Origin: Sorex araneus
Taxonomy: Eukaryota > Chordata > Mammalia > Eulipotyphla > Soricidae
Direction: 5' to 3'
Assembly (NCBI RefSeq): GCF_027595985.1
Contig: NC_073312.1
Span: 4,613,051 to 4,677,050 of the forward strand
Length of the DNA stretch: 64,000 nucleotides
This document shows, piece after piece, positions 1-10,772 of this stretch (the first letter of the stretch is position 1; every line of letters begins with the position of its first letter). The position numbers and the translations under genes were made by a program. Under the pieces are notes generated by a model, which saw only the letters and a program-made list of their open reading frames with translations, was not told where the DNA came from and did no database searches.

Positions 1-2495
1 GGCGGGGGCCACGCCTGGAATTCCCCTCGCTCTGGCATTCGCCTTGGCCCGGGGCCTGGGAGCGCAGGGTGGTTCCGTCTGGCTGGGAGCAGCCTCCGGA
101 GAGCACCAGAGCGGGCGAGAGCCCTGGAGGACCGCAGCCCCCCCCCCCCCCCTGCCCACGTGCTGGGTGAGGAGAGGCGGGGGGGGGGGGGCGTGTGCCG
201 AGGCGGGGAGCATCGGGGCCCCTCCGGCTGCCGTGGTGGGATTCCGAGGGCTGAGGGCGCGGCCCCGGGGGGCCTGATCCGAGACTCGCGCCCACTTTCC
301 GGTCTGCTGGCGCCAGCTGCAGTGCTCTGGGGGGCAGAGGGGTGACTGGCTCTGTGCCTGCCCTTCCTCCCCGCGTCAGCCCTGGGCAGGGGCCTCTCCT
401 CCGGGTGGGGGCCTAGAGGGCACCGTGGACTCCTGGGGCAGCCGGAAGACCCAGTCAGTGGGCCCCAGGTCGTGACGGGCCGGGGCCCGAGGGGCCACGC
501 CGAGGGGCGTTCCCCGGAGCCCGGGCTGGCCGGGCCGTGTGGGCTTCCTTGGTGGCGACGAGCCTCTTCTGATTCTGGTGGGGGGTGGGGCACTCCTGGT
601 GGGCTTCGGGGACCCTCGGCGGTGCCGGGATGGAGCCTGGGCCGGCCGTGTGCTGGGCTCTGGGCTGGCGCTGGCCTCTTAGGCTGAGATCTGGGGCTTC
701 TGGGCACTGGGAGTGGAACCCGGGGCCTCGTCGGGCCAGGCCTGTGCCCGGCGCCCAGGGCAGGACACAGCCTGTCTCCCTGAAGGGACACGCAGTGCTG
801 GACACTCGGCCCCGGCCAGGCGCTGCCCGCCAGCCCCCAGGGAGGCCCCCGGGGCCTGGTCACTGGCCACCACCTGGACGTGTGTGTCGGGGGGGGGGGC
901 GGGAGGACGCCGCCCGTGAGAGGAGCCACTGTGGGCGGGACAAGCTGCAGCCACTGACCTGCCCCGCCGCGCCCCCGCCCTGTCCTGGGTCCACGGGTGT
1001 GTGCTGGACTCGGACGCGTCCAGGGCCTGGCCCCGCCAGCTGTGTCCCTTTGCTCCCCCGTCTGTCCCGGGTGCTCGAACCCCTCGGGGACTGTCGGGCG
1101 GAGAGCACAGCCGTGGACCCGGGCCCCGAAGGGGTCTCACTCGGGGCCCTGCGCGTGCCCGGCACGAGTGTGCCCGGAAGAGGGGACCGAGGAGGGGTGC
1201 AGGGGGCGGGGGGAGGGGAGGGGCAGGGCAGACCAGGGAGGGGCTGAGCTGCCGGGTCTGAGGGCGCGGACCTTGGTGAGGGCACGGGCACGGCGTGCTG
1301 AGTGGACGGGAGAGAGGGCACAGCTGGGGGCCAGGGCGGGTCCTGGGGTGGCGGGGCAGGCCCGGGCCACACTGGCGTGGTAGGAAGGAGGCGACGAAGG
1401 GGCAGGTGTGTGTGGTCATTTCCGGGGAAGCCTGGCCAGGTTGGGGCCTCTTGACCTTGGGGTGTCCTTGCTCCCGTGGGCCTTGGGGTGCCTGAGAGTT
1501 CCCAGCACTTCCTGCCCAGGCTGGGGTGGGGGGCGGGGGAAGGCCAAGGCCATGGGCCTTTCCTTTGTGGTGTCTGGCTCCGAGCTGTCCGTGCTCGGGG
1601 CTTACTCCTGGCCCAGTGCTCAGGGCCGTGAGGTCCTGGGGCCAGAACCCAGATTGGCCACCCATGTACCGTGCCTCTGGCGCCTCCCCCACCCGGAAAC
1701 GGGACCTTCTGGCGTCGAATGAACTGACCCGTGGGGCCCGGCGTCCGCATCTGCGTCCCTCAAGGAGACACAGGCCAGAATTGGGGCTCCGGGGGCGACC
1801 GGCCGAGGGCTTAGGGGCAGGTGGTCTGTCACAGACACCCGGCAGGCTGGCCCGGGGACTGGGCGAGGGGCTCTCCTGCACCCTAGGGCGTGGCGCACCC
1901 ACCCGGCGTTCCCGGGAGAGAAGCCAGGGCAGGGTTCCTGGGCGTCGGCGTCGGCGAGCGCCCCGATGCCCACACCTGGGAGGCTGAGCAGGACAGGCCC
2001 AGAGCCGCGAGAATGTCCTCAGGGCCTCTGGGACATTCTGTCTGGGTGCTCGAACCCCTCGGGGACTGTCGGGCGGAGAGCGCAGCCGTGGACCCGTTGA
2101 TTGGCCCCGGGGTCCCTGCCCACAGTCTGCAGCTCGAGGGAACATTCCCAGGGTGTCACCCCCACACCCCGGTGCTTGGCAGAGGGCAGGGGTGGGGGCA
2201 GGTGGGGATAGCGGACTCCCCTCGGCCCCTCACTAGGCGGCGCCCCCTCGGGGCAGCTCAGGGGCAGCCTGGCCCTCTGGGGCGAAGGTGGGTGGGTGCC
2301 CGGGTAAGTCATGGCTCAGCGGCGGGCGGGCGGGGTGTCGAGGCTGGGGCTTGGCCTGGGCGAGGGGGTCCCAGAGCCCCTCTCTGACCCCCAGTGAAGG
2401 TGACCCAGGGGCGTGCGTGATGGTCTGAGGGGCGGCTGTGGAGGCCTGGCCGGCCCCCACAAATCTCCACCGCTGGTCCCGCTGCTGTGCTGAGG

Positions 2496-2612
2496 GTTTT
2501 GATTTGGGGCCACGCCCGGTGATGCTCGGGTCACTCCTGGCTCTGCACAGGGCCAGGCGAGCACCTCGGATGCCGGGGACGGAACCTGGGGAGGCCATGT
2601 GTCCCCGGGGCG
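2496..2612 (-). mobile_element. SOR-type SINE, degenerate, reverse
   Basis: Reverse copy starting GGGGCCACGCCCGGTGATGC, with CACTCCTGGCTCTGCAC and a worn B-box side ending near GGCCATGTG. It lacks the head. Confidence 0.6.
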
Positions 2613-2927
2613 AGCTCCCAACCCCCGGGCCGTGTGTGTGTGTGTGCGCTGTGGGCGTAGGCCTCGGCTTTCCTGGACGTCCAGGCGGGTGCCAGTTCCT
2701 AGGCTCTGGGGGGGTCGCCAGGACATCAGGTTGGGCCCTGCTGCCCCCAGTGTCCGTCCACCCCAGCCCTGCCCTGTGCGTGCAGCCAACCTTCCCTGGC
2801 GCCTCCCACCGCGGCCACATGGGCCCGCAGCCTTGGCCGCGTCCCTGGTGAGGGTCTGGAGGCTCAGCCGGGACTGGGGGGCTCAGTCAGTCCCCAGCTC
2901 ACTGCTCCGGGTGGGCGAGCGAGGCCC

Positions 2928-3045
2928 CCAGGCCAAATCTGGCCCTCCGCCCGCTTGTGCCAATAAAGTTTGATTGGCAGCCGGCCACGGCCCTGGCATC
3001 TGCGGCCGCCTTCACGCTGCCGCGGAGTGAGTGGCCGCGCCAGGG
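2928..3045. mobile_element. probable ancient hAT-type DNA transposon fragment
   Basis: The segment with CCAAATCTGGCCC, GCCCGCTTGTGCCAATAAAG and then GATTGGCAGCCGGCCACGGCC resembles, from memory, the interior of a widespread non-autonomous mammalian hAT (Charlie-like) element. The AATAAA here is part of that element, not a gene poly(A) signal. Terminal inverted repeats are not visible. Confidence 0.4.
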
Positions 3046-4086
3046 ACCAGCTGGGCCCAGAGCCCTGCGTCCCAGCTGCCCGCGCCTTCTCAGGAGGGAC
3101 GTGCTGACCCGTCCGGTGCTGTCAGGCGTGCTGGGCACTCGCTCCCTCGTTTCTCTGCACCTCCAGGGAGCCGGGGTCAGTGCTCGTGAGGACTGAGTGT
3201 GAACGGGTGATGGCTCGGTGAAACGCGAGACACCCCTGCCCCCCCACCCCCCCCCGTCACCGTGCCGGCCCTCACTCAGTCCAGCGTGCAGATTAACGAG
3301 TGGCGTCCGTGGTCCCCGAGGACCGCCCAGGTGGAAGCATGGCAGTCATTCCGGAACGTTCCCCCAGTGGGTGTGGCTCCACGGCGGAGACTCCTCAGAG
3401 TACCTGTGGGAAAGGACACGTGGGCTTGAGAGTTGATTCCCTCGGAGGTGGTGGGGGAAGGTCACGTGACAGGGACCTGGAGAAGCCCCCCGAGTAGCCC
3501 CGGCCACAGTCCCCGCCTCTGGCTCGCGGGGGTCAGAGGCTTCGGAGGCGCACCCTGCCGGTGCCCGTGGGACGGGCCTCCGGGGTCCCTGGCCCCACGC
3601 TGCCCACCGGGCCTCACGCTCTCCGGGACACACAGGAGGCGCCTTCCCCGGTCCCAGAGGAGGAACCGCGTCCCCCCTGCAGGCTGGTGGCCACCCTGTG
3701 GTCGGAGGAAGCCCAGCCCAGAGCTGCCCCGGTCACATGCCCTCCCCGCAGAGCCGAGGGCACAGCTCCGGGCCGGGCCCAGCTCGCGGCGGGCTTGGTT
3801 CCGCTCTGCTCAGAGCAGGGGTCTCTGTGGCGGCCGGCTGGCCTGCACCGGGGGTGAGGGCCGGTGTGGAGGATGAGGGTCTGTGGACAGCCCCCCGCCC
3901 CCCGGGCCTGAGTGCGGACAGGGCCAGTGAGGGTTCCGCCTGCGGGCCGGGGCGTCTCCAGAGAGGTGCCGGGTGCGGTTAGGAGTCTGGCCTCTGTGGC
4001 CCCCGTTCCTGTCTCCGGTGGGGTTCTGGGGCGTGGCAAGCCCCCGCCAGCTGCAGGGCGAAAGCGTTTCTGAAATGCAAGAATCA

Positions 4087-4260
4087 GGCCCCGAGCCACA
4101 GTCCAGTGAGGGCGCGGCCGGAGGACCCGGGTCAGGTGCTTGCCTGGCCCCGGGCTGACCCGGGTTTGATCCCCGAGTCCCACCGGGAGTGATTCCTGAG
4201 TACAGAGTAAGCCCTAAGGTCAGGGGGGGGGTGTCGCCCCCAAATAAAGAAAGCTTGAAA
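4087..4260 (+). mobile_element. SOR-type SINE, degenerate, forward
   Basis: It keeps GACCCGGGTTTGATCCCCGA, then GGGAGTGATTCCTGAGTACA and an A-rich tail (AAATAAAGAAAG). The head is rearranged with a partial internal duplication around ACCCGGGTCAGG. Confidence 0.6.
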
Positions 4261-5276
4261 AATCAAAGCATTGGCTCTGGGGACCAGGAGGTGCTCTCAG
4301 AAGTCCCTCGGCCCACCAGACCCAGCCCTCGAGTCACCGGAAGAAGAGCAGGGGAGCAGGAGGCTGGGGCTGTGGGTCTTTCTGCCCCCTCTCGCTTCAA
4401 AATGGGAAAGAGGGGGCCAGGGAGATGGCAAGTGTGTGCTTTGAGGGGGGCGCGTTCCATCCTGGCACCTCCGGGACACCCCAGGGCCCTGCCAGCTGCC
4501 GGGTACGGCCCCCAGCAAGCTAATGGACGGGATGAGGCCTGGCTGGCCGTCCCTGCCTGCCGGCCACACTGCTGCCCACCTGCCCTTGGCCAGAGCAGGC
4601 CCGAGTCCATGGCAGATGGACTGTGCCCGGCGGCTGGCAGGGTCGCAGGTGCCTTCCTGGAACTCCTGGTAAATCAGTCGTCGGGGGCACGTTAGCTCAG
4701 GCTGCCCTGTGCCAGCCCCTCTGCCAGGAAGAACCAGCCTGAGCGTCCCCCGGGGCCCGGCCCGCCCGCTCCTCCCAGCCCTGCGACCGCCCTGCTGCCC
4801 TCCCTGCACCCAGCACATTCGTGTTGCCGCCTGTGGGCAGAGAAGTAGGTTGCCGTGTGGGCCGACGCTGACGCAGACGCGCCCGCGGTGTTTCCCCTCT
4901 GAGTGTGCTGTTGCGGTACCAGGCGTCTCCGCGGGTCCCCGGCTGTTTGGGAAGAACAGGCAGGAAACCCCCCTCTCGGGTCTATATCTTGCCTCGGAGT
5001 CATCAGGACAGAATCCTGTGTTCTGGGCGGCTCGGGATGTAGGAAACAGCTGCTCCCGCTGCCCTGACCCCGCCAGCTGTGGGCGTCGGCGTCCAGAGGG
5101 GGCCGGCCCAGCTGCGGCTGCGGCGCATTGGCCCCGAGGATCTGGCGCAGAAGCTCCTTCCTTCCCCAGCCCCGCGCCGGGGGGAGGCCAGAGGGCCGCC
5201 CGGCCCCAGGACCGCGGGCACTGCGGCTCCCGGTGGCACGGAACCTGGGCAGGGCCCATGAGCCAGGTGAGGGCGG

Positions 5277-5415
5277 CCGTGCGTTTGTGTGCGTGGGTGT
5301 GTGTGCGTGTGCGTGGGTGTGTGTGCGTGTGTGTGCGTGTGTGTGCATGTGTGTGCGTGTATGTGTGCATGTGCGTGGGTGTGTGTGTGCGCGTGCGTGT
5401 GCACGCACACACGGG
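5277..5415. repeat. GT/GC microsatellite
   Basis: About 140 bp of alternating GTGTGTGC/GTGCGTGG units on the + strand, ending with a short CACACAC inversion. Confidence 0.95.
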
Positions 5416-5835
5416 GGCGGGTGGCCGGGCCTGGAGTTTCCTGGCGCTGTTCTGCATGTGTGGGACTCAGGCTGCACTTTCTGGGTCCCGGCCGACTCGG
5501 GACCGGCCCCGGTGCTCGGTCGGTGCTACCTGACCGGGGGCCCGGGAGGCCGGGCTCGGCCACGCTGCCCTTTAGGCCGTCACGGAGACGCCGGGTCTGC
5601 AGCGGGGCGGGTGGGTGCCCCCGAGGTTTCCGAGCGACGCCTTGTGGAGGTTTGTTTTCTTGGCGGTTCTCCCTGCCCCTTGCTCGCCCTCTGGCCAGGT
5701 GAGCCCGTCTCTCCGGGGAGCCGTTCTCAGGGCCCCGGCGCGTGCATGGACCGCTCTGTGACACGGGGCGGCGGGTGGGGGGGGGACACAGCTTGGCGGG
5801 CACAGCCCCGCCCACGCTCACCCTGCGTTTCCCGG

Positions 5836-5950
5836 GTAATCACCGTAGCCCCAAAGGGCTGCCCTGACTTTAACACGCTGCTGGAGTGCTCAATATTTTT
5901 CCAGCGCAGACTCGATCTTTGCACTAAATACGTCCTGCCGGCGGGAGGGA
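5836..5950. promoter_or_regulatory. AT-rich island, candidate conserved element
   Basis: Balanced-composition sequence (CCCTGACTTTAACACGCTGC, GTGCTCAATATTTTTCCAGC, ATCTTTGCACTAAATACGTC) in a GC-rich surround, without repeat or coding features. Conservation is inferred only. Confidence 0.35.
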
Positions 5951-6795
5951 GGAAGGACTCAGGGTAAACAGATGCGCCTCCAGGGCGTATCCATCTCCCC
6001 GAGACCCCAGAGCGAAGGGAAGACCCCCCGCGGGTTTTCTGGACGTGGGTCCCTGTGGGTGCGGCCTCCTGCCCGCTCCCTCTTGGCGTTGGGGACACAG
6101 GCGTGGCATGGCCTGTCTCGCCCTCGCCGGGCCCTCCTCAGCTCGCCGCCCCCCCCCCCCCCCGCTCTCTCCAGGGCGCCCCCTGCCCACGGTGGCTGTC
6201 ACCTCTGCCTGTGGCCGGGAGTCACGTGTGCCGCCAGGGCCCTGAGCGAAGAGCCCAGGCCTGTCCCTGCCTGAGGCGGCCCTGGGCACCGGCCCGAGGC
6301 CTCCCAGGGCACGGCGAGCACCCGGCCCCCGAGCCAGCTCCTGGCCCCCGGAGACGGTCAGTTTTCCAGGAGTTGAGTGTGGCCGGCTTCCGTGTGGGGG
6401 CCTGGGGGCCAGCCCTGCAGTGCCCGGAGGCTGTTCCTGGCTCTGCTGACCCAGGGGTGCGGGGGTCACACAGTGCCCCGAGTCCCCAGCCCCTTTGGAG
6501 AGGGGCCCCCGCCCCCGCCTCGGACACTGGTCGCCCTGGCACGCTCGGCACCCCTTCTCCTCGCACCGGGGCCTCACCCGCCGCCCGGTCAGCCTTTGCT
6601 TCGTCCTTCGGGCCGTGACTGGACCTGGGCCGCGTGCTGGGACTCGGCTCCCGAGGCCCTTCCTGTCCGCGTCTGCTTCCTGTCCTCCCGTCCCCGAGGG
6701 AACGTCCCCTGGAGCCCGGCTCGACTGGCTCGGACCTTTCGTCAGAGAGTCACGCCTCTTGAGTCTCGTTTGCTCGTCTGTAAAATGGTCCTTCC

Positions 6796-6905
6796 AGGGC
6801 CCAGACCGGTGGTGCACGTGGCTGACTCAGCTTTGATCCCAGGGGCCAGATACGGCTCCCCTGAGCCCGGCCAGGAGGGACCCCTGAGCACAAAAACAAG
6901 AGCAG
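6796..6905 (+). mobile_element. SOR-type SINE, strongly degraded, forward
   Basis: Fragment with GACTCAGCTTTGATCCCAGG and CCAGGAGGGACCCCTGAGCA, then an A-rich end. Confidence 0.4.
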
Positions 6906-7077
6906 AAAGAGCCTCGTAGTCACCGGGGTTCTCAGGATCAAATCCACCTTCCCAGGGGTTTGAACTTCCGGGAGCTTTCCCGGGGGGTGGGGGGTGGGGG
7001 GCCTGTCCACTGACCTCCCCTCAGAGTCCCCGCTCTCTCGGCCCGGCTGGGACCGACGCTCTGAGTTTCTCTTCTTT

Positions 7078-7249
7078 TTTTTTTTTTTTTTTTGGGTCAC
7101 ACCCGACGATGCTCAGGGGTTACTCCTGGCTCTGCACTCAGGAATTACCCCTGGCGGTGCTCAGGGAACATATGGGATGCTGGGATTTGAACCCGGGTCG
7201 GCCGCGTGCAAGGCAAATGCCCTCCCCGCTGTGCTATGGCTCCAGCCCC
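7078..7249 (-). mobile_element. SOR-type SINE, complete, reverse
   Basis: Full copy from the T-run (tail) to CTCCAGCCCC (head). Target-site duplication TGAGTTTCTCTTCTTT at 7062-7077 against TGAATTTCTCTTCTTT at 7250-7265. Confidence 0.92.
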
Positions 7250-8602
7250 TGAATTTCTCTTCTTTCCCGTCTGTGTCTCTTCCTGGGGTGGGGAGGGGCA
7301 TCCCCGGCGGTGCAGAGGGTCCACTCCCGGTCCTGTGACCGAGAGACCACGGGGGCCAGCGACGGCGCGGGGGTGCCTCCTGCGTACAGACCCCGGACCC
7401 CCGCCCCCACCCTGCTCCGGGCTGCCACAGGCCCTGGGGTGTGGCTGCTGACTGGTGTGGCCATGCTGGCTCCGGGCTCGCCCCAGCGGGCCGTGGGCGG
7501 TCCTGGGGTCGGCAGCTGGCTGTGGGCACGTCCATCCCTGCTCCTGTCCTCACTTACTCTTCCCCGCTGTCCGGTGCCTGAGGTGTCTTCCCAAAGTCCC
7601 ACGGGGGTCCAGTCACCGAGACATGTACTCGGGCAGGGGGGTGCCCCCGCCCAGCTCCCTGTCATCTGGGCCCTGCGGGGCGCTCGCCTGGCCCAGCCCT
7701 GCTGGCCACTGCCCCTGCCCCTCGCTGACCCCTGCCTGGACGCCCGCCGGAGCTCAGGGAATCGGGGTTGGTTTCCCCGGGAGAAAACTCTGCTTTCAGC
7801 AAGAGACTCGGCCAAGGTGGCCTAGACAGCCGTGACCCCGCGCACGCCCAGACCTCCCCGGTGCCCCTGTCCGGGCAGAGGGGCGGCCCTGAGCCCCGCC
7901 CCCCCGTGCCCAGCCTGCACTCCGAGGGGCGCGGGGAAACTGAGGCCGGGCTCCGTCCTCCCGGCTCCGTGCCATGGCCCGCCACCGTCTGTGCCGCCCA
8001 GCCCCCAGCTGTGCCCGGGCCCGGCCCGGCCGCCCGAGCACGCGGACCCCGTGTCTTTGTGCTTTCATAGCGCGCGGGCGCGTGGTCAGCGCGTGCTGGG
8101 CACATGGCCGGGCTCCGCGCGGGGACAATGGGGTGGCCGCACCCCTGGGGGTGCGGGAACAGTGGCCCTTTGTCCTCTGGCATCTGGGCGGGTGGCGAGG
8201 CCGGAGCCAGGCCTGGGGGTTCACCGGGATGCAGGAGCTGCCGGCACTGGCCGCTTGGGAACGGGCCCCGGGGGTGGCCGGGCAGGACCCCCCAGGCTGT
8301 GGCCCTGCCGGCCCCCCGCTGTGCTGCTCTGGGAGCCCCCTGCCCGCAGGCAGCCCCTCGACGTGCCCACACCCTGGACCCGGCCTCTGCCTCTGTGCTC
8401 GGGTCATTCCTGGCCGCGCCAGGACCCCGCTGGGTGGGCTGCGTCTCAGGCAGGTGCCCCCCCCACGCCTCCCTGGCCTGGTCTGACACTCAGGAAAGTG
8501 TCTGGCCACGCCCAGAGTGCTGGGGGACAAGTGCCGGGGGCCTGGGCTGCTCCACACAGCCCAGCCCTTGTGCCAGCCCCTGCCCTCTGGGCACCTCCCT
8601 GC

Positions 8603-8712
8603 CCCTCTCTGTCTCTGTCTCTCCCTCTCCTCCTCTCTCCCCACCTCTCTTTCTCTCCCTCTGCCTCTCCCCTCTCTCCCTCCCTCTCTCCACCCCCGCC
8701 CCTTCCTCTCTT
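8603..8712. repeat. pyrimidine-rich CT/CCT tract
   Basis: About 110 bp of nearly pure C/T on the + strand (CTCTCTGTCTC, CCTCTCCTC units), directly before a reverse SINE. Confidence 0.9.
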
Positions 8713-8717
8713 TCATT

Positions 8718-8877
8718 TTCAGCTCTTTGGGGGGCCCTATCTGGTGGTGCTCAGGGCTTCCTCCTGAGGGTTCTCCCGACAAACTCAGGGGGACCCTCTG
8801 GGGTGCCGGGGCTTGATCCCCGGTCAGCCTCGTGCAAGGCAAAGCGCCCCCCTACCCATTACTCTTACTCCAGCCCC
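8718..8877 (-). mobile_element. SOR-type SINE, degraded, reverse
   Basis: Begins after a pyrimidine-rich tract, keeps CTGGTGGTGCTCAGGGCTTC and CAGCCTCGTGCAAGGCAAAG, and ends CTTACTCCAGCCCC. Confidence 0.75.
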
Positions 8878-9595
8878 TCTTTTTTGGGGGGTACAAAAGG
8901 CGAGGGGGGCCCTCCTGGTGCACACCCCGCCTGCTGTCAGGGCTCTGTGTGGCACAGGACCTGCCCTGCCGGGGTTCACCCGCCCCCCACCCCAGTGATG
9001 CCCGGGGCCTCCAGGGCACACCGTGTCCTGTTGGGGCCACTGGGTGTCGGGATGGGACGGGGCGGGGGGCTCGTGTGGCCCGCCCTCCTGAGCTGCTGGT
9101 TGTGTGATGGGGCGGGGTGGGGGCAGAGGGCTTGGCTCCCCATGGACGGGTGCGGCGCCCCTGCTTCTGCCCTGCCCCTCCTCCTCGCCTGCTGGCTGGG
9201 GCCTGGGCTGGCTGAGTCCAGGGATGCACACAACCCCCCGTGCACACACACCCCCCACCCCCAGAAATGCACCCCCCCCCAAGAGCCAGTGACGGGGGTC
9301 CAGCCAGCGCCGTGCTGTGGCAGGCGGCATGCAGAGCCCTGAGCGAGTCTTTCTGGACGGGTCACCCCTACCCCCCCCCACCCCGGCCGTGGCTGTGGCC
9401 GGCTTCATGAGGTGGCCTCGGGTTCAGGCTAAGCGACTTCTCCTGGGTGGTCCCGTGTGCGAGGGGTGGGACGGAGACCAGGGCTGTTTCGCCCGGGGAT
9501 TCAGGCAGCGGAGCACGTGGGGGCGAGTCCTGAGCTAAGCTTGGGGGGGGGCCCGCTCGCCCGGTGCACACGTGGAACAGTCACGTCGAATTTTT

Positions 9596-9741
9596 GTTTT
9601 GTTTTTAGTTTTGGGGCCACAGCCGGAGATGCTCAGGGGTGGCTCCAGCAGTGCTCAGGGACCACGGGGTGCGGGGGATCGAACCTGGGTCGGCCGCGAG
9701 CAAGGCAGCCTTCCTGCCTGCGGGGGCATCTCTGCGGCCCT
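9596..9741 (-). mobile_element. SOR-type SINE, internally deleted, reverse
   Basis: It has GGGGCCACAGCCGGAGATGC, GATCGAACCTGGGTCGGCCG and a diverged head. The middle CTGGCTCTGCACTCAGGAAT block is missing. Confidence 0.7.
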
Positions 9742-10002
9742 TCGTGCTGGTTTGGCCTCGGAGATGCTTCCCACTCCCCGCCGAGCGTCCCGGCACCCCT
9801 GCCCGTCCCCGCAGCCCCCGCGTCCCCGCCCTGCCTCCATGCTCCTGTGCAGGAAGGTTCCCTCCCATTCCCTCCAGCTCCCTCAGCCCCCTGCCAGAGC
9901 CGCCCTTCGCCCTGTGTCATGCAACTCCCGTCCCCGGCCCTATGTCAGGTGCTCAGGTGTTTGTTCACGTTTATAAATGGGACGTATGTGGCTGCCACAG
10001 TG

Positions 10003-10191
10003 TTTTTTTGCTTTTTTTTTTTTTTTGGCTTTTTGGGTCACACCTGGTGATGCTCAGGGGTTACTCCTGGCTCTGCACTCAGGGATGACTCCTGGCGGTG
10101 CTCAGGGGACCTTATGGGATGCTGGGAATCGAACCTGAGTCAGCTGCGTGCAAGGCAAACGCCCTCCCCGCTGTGCTATCGCTCCAGCCCC
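10003..10191 (-). mobile_element. SOR-type SINE, complete, reverse
   Basis: Long T-run, then GGCTTTTTGGGTCACACCTG through ATCGCTCCAGCCCC. Good consensus match with an intact A/B-box region on the - strand. Confidence 0.9.
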
Positions 10192-10612
10192 TCGTATCCC
10201 ATTTTCTTCAGGGTGATCTCCAAGGTCCTTCTAAGTTGCGTCGCCGTCCAGGACTGGGGTCAGCTTCTGTCCACCAGTGTCCCCGGCTTCCCTCCCCCCT
10301 CCAGCCACCGCTGTGACAGGCCCCTGTTCAGTTTGGGGGTTGTCGTTGGGGGCGCCCTGCCGGGGGGTGCGTCTAGTCCCGTGATGGGGGCAAAGCCCCT
10401 CCCACAGCCCCACACCCCTGCTGGGGCCCCGCCCCCTCCTCCCGCCTCTCCTTGCTCCCCCTCGGTTCCTTCCCTTCCCTTCTCTTTTCCGTGATCGGGG
10501 TCCAGGGTCAGCTGGGGATCCCCGGGCCGGTCCCTTGCGTCCCCTCGTCCTGTCGCGGTATCCCAGAGGACGCGAGCGGCCGCTGTTTGTCCTTCCTCTG
10601 TCTCTTGCTTGT

Positions 10613-10772
10613 GTTTTTGGTTCTTGCTTTTCGGGTCACACCCGGCGATGCTCAGGGGGTCCTCCTGGCTCTGCACTCAGGACTTACCCCTGGCGGTGCC
10701 CGGGCCCACCTGGGGTGCTGGGAATCGGACCCCGCAGACGCCCTCCCCGCTGGGCTGTGCCTCCGGCCCCCT
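10613..10772 (-). mobile_element. SOR-type SINE, reverse, internal deletion
   Basis: CTTTTCGGGTCACACCCGGC through GAATCGGACCCCGCAGACGC. The GTCGGCCGCGTGCAAGGC block is lost, then CCTCCGGCCCC. Confidence 0.8.

Noticed and set aside
679-2145. 488-codon open frame on the - strand near the window start
   Set aside because: Pro/Arg/Gly-rich low-complexity translation typical of GC-rich DNA, overlapped by open frames in other phases, with no recognisable domain.
2971-2976. AATAAA as a gene poly(A) signal
   Set aside because: It falls inside a sequence resembling an ancient DNA transposon interior, and no gene with a stop codon precedes it.
7078-7249. tRNA gene suggested by A- and B-box-like motifs in the SOR heads
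   Set aside because: The motifs belong to tRNA-derived SINEs with tails and target-site duplications; none folds as an intact tRNA with a plausible anticodon arm on inspection.
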